The position numbers and the translations under genes were made by a program. Below the pieces are notes generated by a model. It was not told the origin of the DNA, searched no databases, and saw nothing but the letters and a program-made list of their open reading frames with translations. Shown one piece after another: positions 61,163 to 64,000 of a stretch of DNA of 64,000 nucleotides. Source of the DNA: an uncultured Chlorobiaceae bacterium. Its GTDB lineage: Bacteria > Bacteroidota > Chlorobiia > Chlorobiales > Chlorobiaceae. The first letter of the stretch is position 1. Each line of letters starts with the position of its first letter. The DNA is taken from positions 1-64,000 of the forward strand of contig CAIJPS010000033.1 of NCBI GenBank assembly GCA_903822595.1. The letters are read 5' to 3'.

Positions 61163-62218
61163 TTAGTGGTACTGGGCGCTCTCTTCCTTGACAAATTCAA
61201 CGAGCAATTTCAGGTTTTCCGGATCCATATCGGGCAGAATACCGTGGCCGAGGTTGAAAACGTGGCCTGAATGTTCGGTGTGCTGACCGAAAGAGCGGAG
61301 AATCTTGGCTGCTTCGGCCTTGATTAATGCAGGTGTACCATAGAGCACCGTAGGATCGAGGTTACCCTGCAGGGCAACGCGGTCACCGAGTTCGGCGCGC
61401 GCCTTGCCGATATCCATACCCCAGCCGAGACCCATGGCCTCACAGCCGGTATCAGCGATATCGTTGAGAATGGTGTTGCAATCCTTTGAGAAAACAATAA
61501 CCGGAGTGTCAGGATATTTTGCCTTGATCGCCTGAACGGTATCCTTTATATAAGGAAGGGCGTATACGCGATAGTCATCTTCGGAGAGTGCGCTTGCCCA
61601 TGAGTCAAAAATCTGGATGGCATCGGCGCCAGCTTCGATCTGCTTCAGCACGTAAGCGGTGATAACGCTGGAGATCTTGCCAAGCAGCTCATGGGCCATT
61701 GCCGGCTCACGGTACATCATCTTCTTGGCGTAGGCATAGTTTTTCGATCCGCCGCCTTCAACAGCATAGGTAAAGAGGGTCCATGCAGCACCAGTAAATC
61801 CGATAAGGGGAACACGGTTATCGAGTTCTCTCTTGGTCATTCTGAGCGCATCCATCACATAGCCGAGTTTTTCATCAATATCAGGAACAATCAGCTTGTC
61901 GATATCTGCCTGTGAGCGGATCGGCGGAGTGAGCTTGATCCCTTTGGACTCGATAATTTCGACATTCATACCCATGGCTTCATTGACCACAAGTATATCA
62001 GAAAAAATGATAGCCGCATCCACACCCATCAGTTCAACGGGCTGAATGGTCACCTCGGTTGCCAGTTCCGGGGTTTTACAGAGGGTTAAAAAATCGGTTT
62101 TTTCTCTCACAGCACGGTACTCCGGCAAATAACGGCCGGCCTGGCGCATCACCCAGATTGGGGTTCTGGAACATGGCTGGCGTTTTAATGCCCGGAGAAA
62201 AAGATCATTTTTGAGCAT
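61163..62218 (-). CDS. hemE: Uroporphyrinogen decarboxylase
   Basis: Makes coproporphyrinogen III, on the common branch to heme and bacteriochlorophyll. The ATG at 62218 (MLKNDLFLRALKRQPCSRTPIWVMRQAGRYLPEY...) gives 351 aa, the usual length. The open frame continues upstream to 62293 without family resemblance. PIWVMRQAGRYLPEYR and GFTGAAWTLFTYAVEG are the two classic signatures, and IQIFDSWASALSEDDY and LGWGMDIGKAR further support it. A strong terminator follows. Confidence 0.97.
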   Translation of the reverse strand: MLKNDLFLRALKRQPCSRTPIWVMRQAGRYLPEYRAVREKTDFLTLCKTPELATEVTIQPVELMGVDAAIIFSDILVVNEAMGMNVEIIESKGIKLTPPIRSQADIDKLIVPDIDEKLGYVMDALRMTKRELDNRVPLIGFTGAAWTLFTYAVEGGGSKNYAYAKKMMYREPAMAHELLGKISSVITAYVLKQIEAGADAIQIFDSWASALSEDDYRVYALPYIKDTVQAIKAKYPDTPVIVFSKDCNTILNDIADTGCEAMGLGWGMDIGKARAELGDRVALQGNLDPTVLYGTPALIKAEAAKILRSFGQHTEHSGHVFNLGHGILPDMDPENLKLLVEFVKEESAQYH

Positions 62219-62399
62219 GCAATGCAATAATTTTGATGAGTTAACAAAACAAGGGCCCGTCAGATCGTCCGGTAATTCCCCGGCTGAGAGCAAAGTAAAA
62301 GTGCAAAGTTACGCTTTTTCAACCTTTTTTTAAAACTTTCCGGAAGATCGGTACTCAGGTCATCAGCGTTCTTCGGCAGCAAAAGGCAAAAAAGCACAT

Positions 62400-63248
62400 T
62401 CAGCTCACAATATGGCGTTTGATACCAAGCTGTTTTGCACTGTATCCGAGAGCAAGGCCGATCATTTCAGAAATATGAAAAACGGGAATGGAGCTCTCAA
62501 CGCCAGCATTTTTGAGTGCCTTGGCCTGATAGCCGTCAAGCGATGTATGGCAAAGCGGACAAGGCGTCACAATAAAATCAGCTTTCGACTCAATTGCCTC
62601 CTGCAGGGCCTCTGCCGCTACATTGAGTGACTCTTGTTCGGCAACCAGCAGGGTGTGAAATCCGCAGCAGCGATTTTTATGGTTATACGGAATGGTTTGT
62701 CCACCCAATGCCTCAATCAACTGGTCAAGTGATGTGGGATCAACCGGATTGTCATGCCCAAGAACTGTTGACGGACGGAGTATATGACACCCATAAAAGG
62801 GAGCAATCCGGTAATTTTTCAGCGGAACCTTTACCTTCTCGCGGATGGTATCGAGTCCGACATCATCGACCAGTACCCAAAGCAGATGCCGCACCTCTGA
62901 GGTTCCAAGGTATTCAAGCCCCTCCTCTTTAAGAATCTCATTGATCTCTTTTTTCAGTTCCGGCGATTCATCCAACTTTTTCTTTGCCGTGCGGATCGTC
63001 ATAAGACAGGTGTTGCAGGAGACAATAAGATCAAGCCCCATCTTTTCGGCAAGGGCAATATTGCGACCGTTGACCAGCGCAAAATGTTTCGGACTGACAT
63101 ACTCGAGATTACTTCCCCCGCAGCAGGTGCCTTCGTGCAGTTTGACAAGCTCGATTCCAAGATCTTTCTGCCAGAGCTCAATGGAACGGTCCACCTCTTT
63201 GGTCATGGACTCATTGATGCAGCTCAGGTAATATGCATATCGCTTCAT
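62400..63248 (-). CDS. CCG-domain subunit of succinate dehydrogenase/fumarate reductase (SdhE/HdrB-like)
   Basis: A 282-aa protein with two CCG (cysteine-rich) domains as in heterodisulfide reductase HdrB: CCGGSNLEY plus SCNTCLMT in the first half, and RCCGFHTLL plus TPCPLCHTSL in the second. It begins YAYYLSCINESMTKEVDRS. Because it directly follows a SdhB-type gene (17 bases), it is most likely the membrane-associated subunit of a type E succinate:quinone oxidoreductase, used as fumarate reductase in the reductive TCA cycle. HdrB of a heterodisulfide-reductase-like complex is the alternative. Confidence 0.85.
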   Translation of the reverse strand: MKRYAYYLSCINESMTKEVDRSIELWQKDLGIELVKLHEGTCCGGSNLEYVSPKHFALVNGRNIALAEKMGLDLIVSCNTCLMTIRTAKKKLDESPELKKEINEILKEEGLEYLGTSEVRHLLWVLVDDVGLDTIREKVKVPLKNYRIAPFYGCHILRPSTVLGHDNPVDPTSLDQLIEALGGQTIPYNHKNRCCGFHTLLVAEQESLNVAAEALQEAIESKADFIVTPCPLCHTSLDGYQAKALKNAGVESSIPVFHISEMIGLALGYSAKQLGIKRHIVS

Positions 63249-63265
63249 CCAGCAGTTCTCCCCTG

Positions 63266-64000
63266 TTATTTTTTATGAGATTTGTGATCCTGCTTTACAT
63301 GTTCGGTCATCTCCCTGAACATCTTCCTGAATATCTTGATCCCTTTGGCCGATTTTACCAGCGGCGGTGGCGGCGGTGTACGGCGTTTCATGATCATTTT
63401 CATGGCCATCGGCAGAAGGTTCTGCAACGTCCAGACTACGCCATTGGTGCGTATCGGAAGAGTTGCTTCGATCAGCTTACCCTTCTTTTCAATATCTGAC
63501 ATAAAGGCTTCCGCATGTTTGGATCCACTGGTATCCTTCATTCCCCTGCTTTCGATAGCATCTTCACGTATTCCATGAATGGCATCCATGATCGGAATGC
63601 TTTTGACGCAACTCTCCTGACAGCGATAGCAGTGGGTACAGTCCCAGACACCATGATCCTTGACCAGTTCGGCAAGACGCTGCTCATGAATGGCATCCCG
63701 ACTGTCAACATTCATGCGGTAGGATTTCAGCAGCACGGCAGGAGAGACATACTCCCTGTTCGCCCTCAAGATGCTGCATTCAGAAACACACGATGCACAA
63801 AGAATACAATCCGTCGCCTTGTCGTAACGGAGGAACTCCTCTTCAGAGATCAGGAACTCCTTCTTGCCCATCTGGGCCTCAGGCATGGTTGAATCAACCC
63901 AATTTGAGTAGTGCTTCATCTTGTCGACCAAGGGATCCATATCGACAATAAGATCCTTGATAAGCGGCAGGTTGCGCAACGGCTCAACCTTGATGATGCC
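63266..64000 (-). CDS. sdhB: Succinate dehydrogenase/fumarate reductase iron-sulfur subunit, 5' end outside the window
   Basis: The visible C-terminal part carries the ferredoxin-like cluster cysteines CILCASCVSECSILR and CTHCYRCQESCVKSIP for the [4Fe-4S] and [3Fe-4S] centres. LRNLPLIKDLIVDMDPL just before them is the usual SdhB linker. The frame stays open to the window edge (GIIKVEPLRNLP), so the [2Fe-2S] domain lies outside. The C-terminal tail (~60 residues, with RRTPPPPPLVK) is longer than in E. coli SdhB. It is followed by the CCG subunit. Confidence 0.9.
   Translation of the reverse strand, partial: GIIKVEPLRNLPLIKDLIVDMDPLVDKMKHYSNWVDSTMPEAQMGKKEFLISEEEFLRYDKATDCILCASCVSECSILRANREYVSPAVLLKSYRMNVDSRDAIHEQRLAELVKDHGVWDCTHCYRCQESCVKSIPIMDAIHGIREDAIESRGMKDTSGSKHAEAFMSDIEKKGKLIEATLPIRTNGVVWTLQNLLPMAMKMIMKRRTPPPPPLVKSAKGIKIFRKMFREMTEHVKQDHKSHKK

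Overview
The window comes from a green sulfur bacterium (Chlorobi, Chlorobium/Pelodictyon group). The clearest evidence is the pair pscA-pscB, which encodes the homodimeric type I P840 reaction centre core and its FA/FB iron-sulfur protein. It is supported by a two-gene 2-oxoglutarate:ferredoxin oxidoreductase (korAB), a CCG-type succinate dehydrogenase/fumarate reductase at the right edge (both enzymes of the reductive TCA cycle), several small ferredoxins, a rubredoxin and the enlarged form of IspG. The species cannot be fixed from the sequence alone.

Layout. 0-9.4 kb: serB (cut by the left edge), two related dicluster ferredoxins, alaS, a small Cys protein, korAB and accA. 9.4-12.4 kb: an HU protein and efp-accB-accC. 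12.4-24.6 kb (minus strand): the classical tRNA-secE-nusG-rplKAJL-rpoBC block led by four tRNAs, but without the tuf gene often found there. 24.6-32.4 kb: a short-chain dehydrogenase, ispG, a DivIC/FtsB-like protein, enolase, an EF-G-like GTPase and a GT2 glycosyltransferase. 32.4-35.5 kb: pscB and pscA. 35.9-46.1 kb: dapF, glutamate dehydrogenase, small membrane proteins, rubredoxin, mtgA, tRNA-Arg, mutL, cinA and thrA. 46.2-51.3 kb: atpG, atpA, thrB and thrC. 51.3-57.0 kb: an AT-rich accessory island. 57.0-64.0 kb: ribH, a GmhA-like isomerase, a three-gene toxin-antitoxin-chaperone candidate, an acyltransferase, hemE and sdhE/sdhB-like genes.

How the genes work together. The housekeeping part joins light-driven ferredoxin reduction (PscA/PscB) to ferredoxin-using carbon fixation (KorAB, SdhB/E), fatty acid synthesis (AccA/B/C), threonine synthesis (ThrA/B/C), tetrapyrrole supply (HemE) and ATP synthesis (AtpA/G).

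Two accessory observations stand out. (1) In the island, three ~104-bp imperfect palindromes share 26-bp arms. One of them (55634-55738) is flanked by a CCAC direct repeat and sits inside the P-loop of a STAND-like ATPase. Removing it with one CCAC restores the reading frame and the P-loop. The same gene also carries a frame break at an A9 run, and it is followed by a multi-pass membrane protein gene. (2) At 58.36-59.69 kb three tightly packed genes have the order and features expected of a toxin - XRE antitoxin - SecB-like chaperone (TAC) module with an unfamiliar toxin-position protein.
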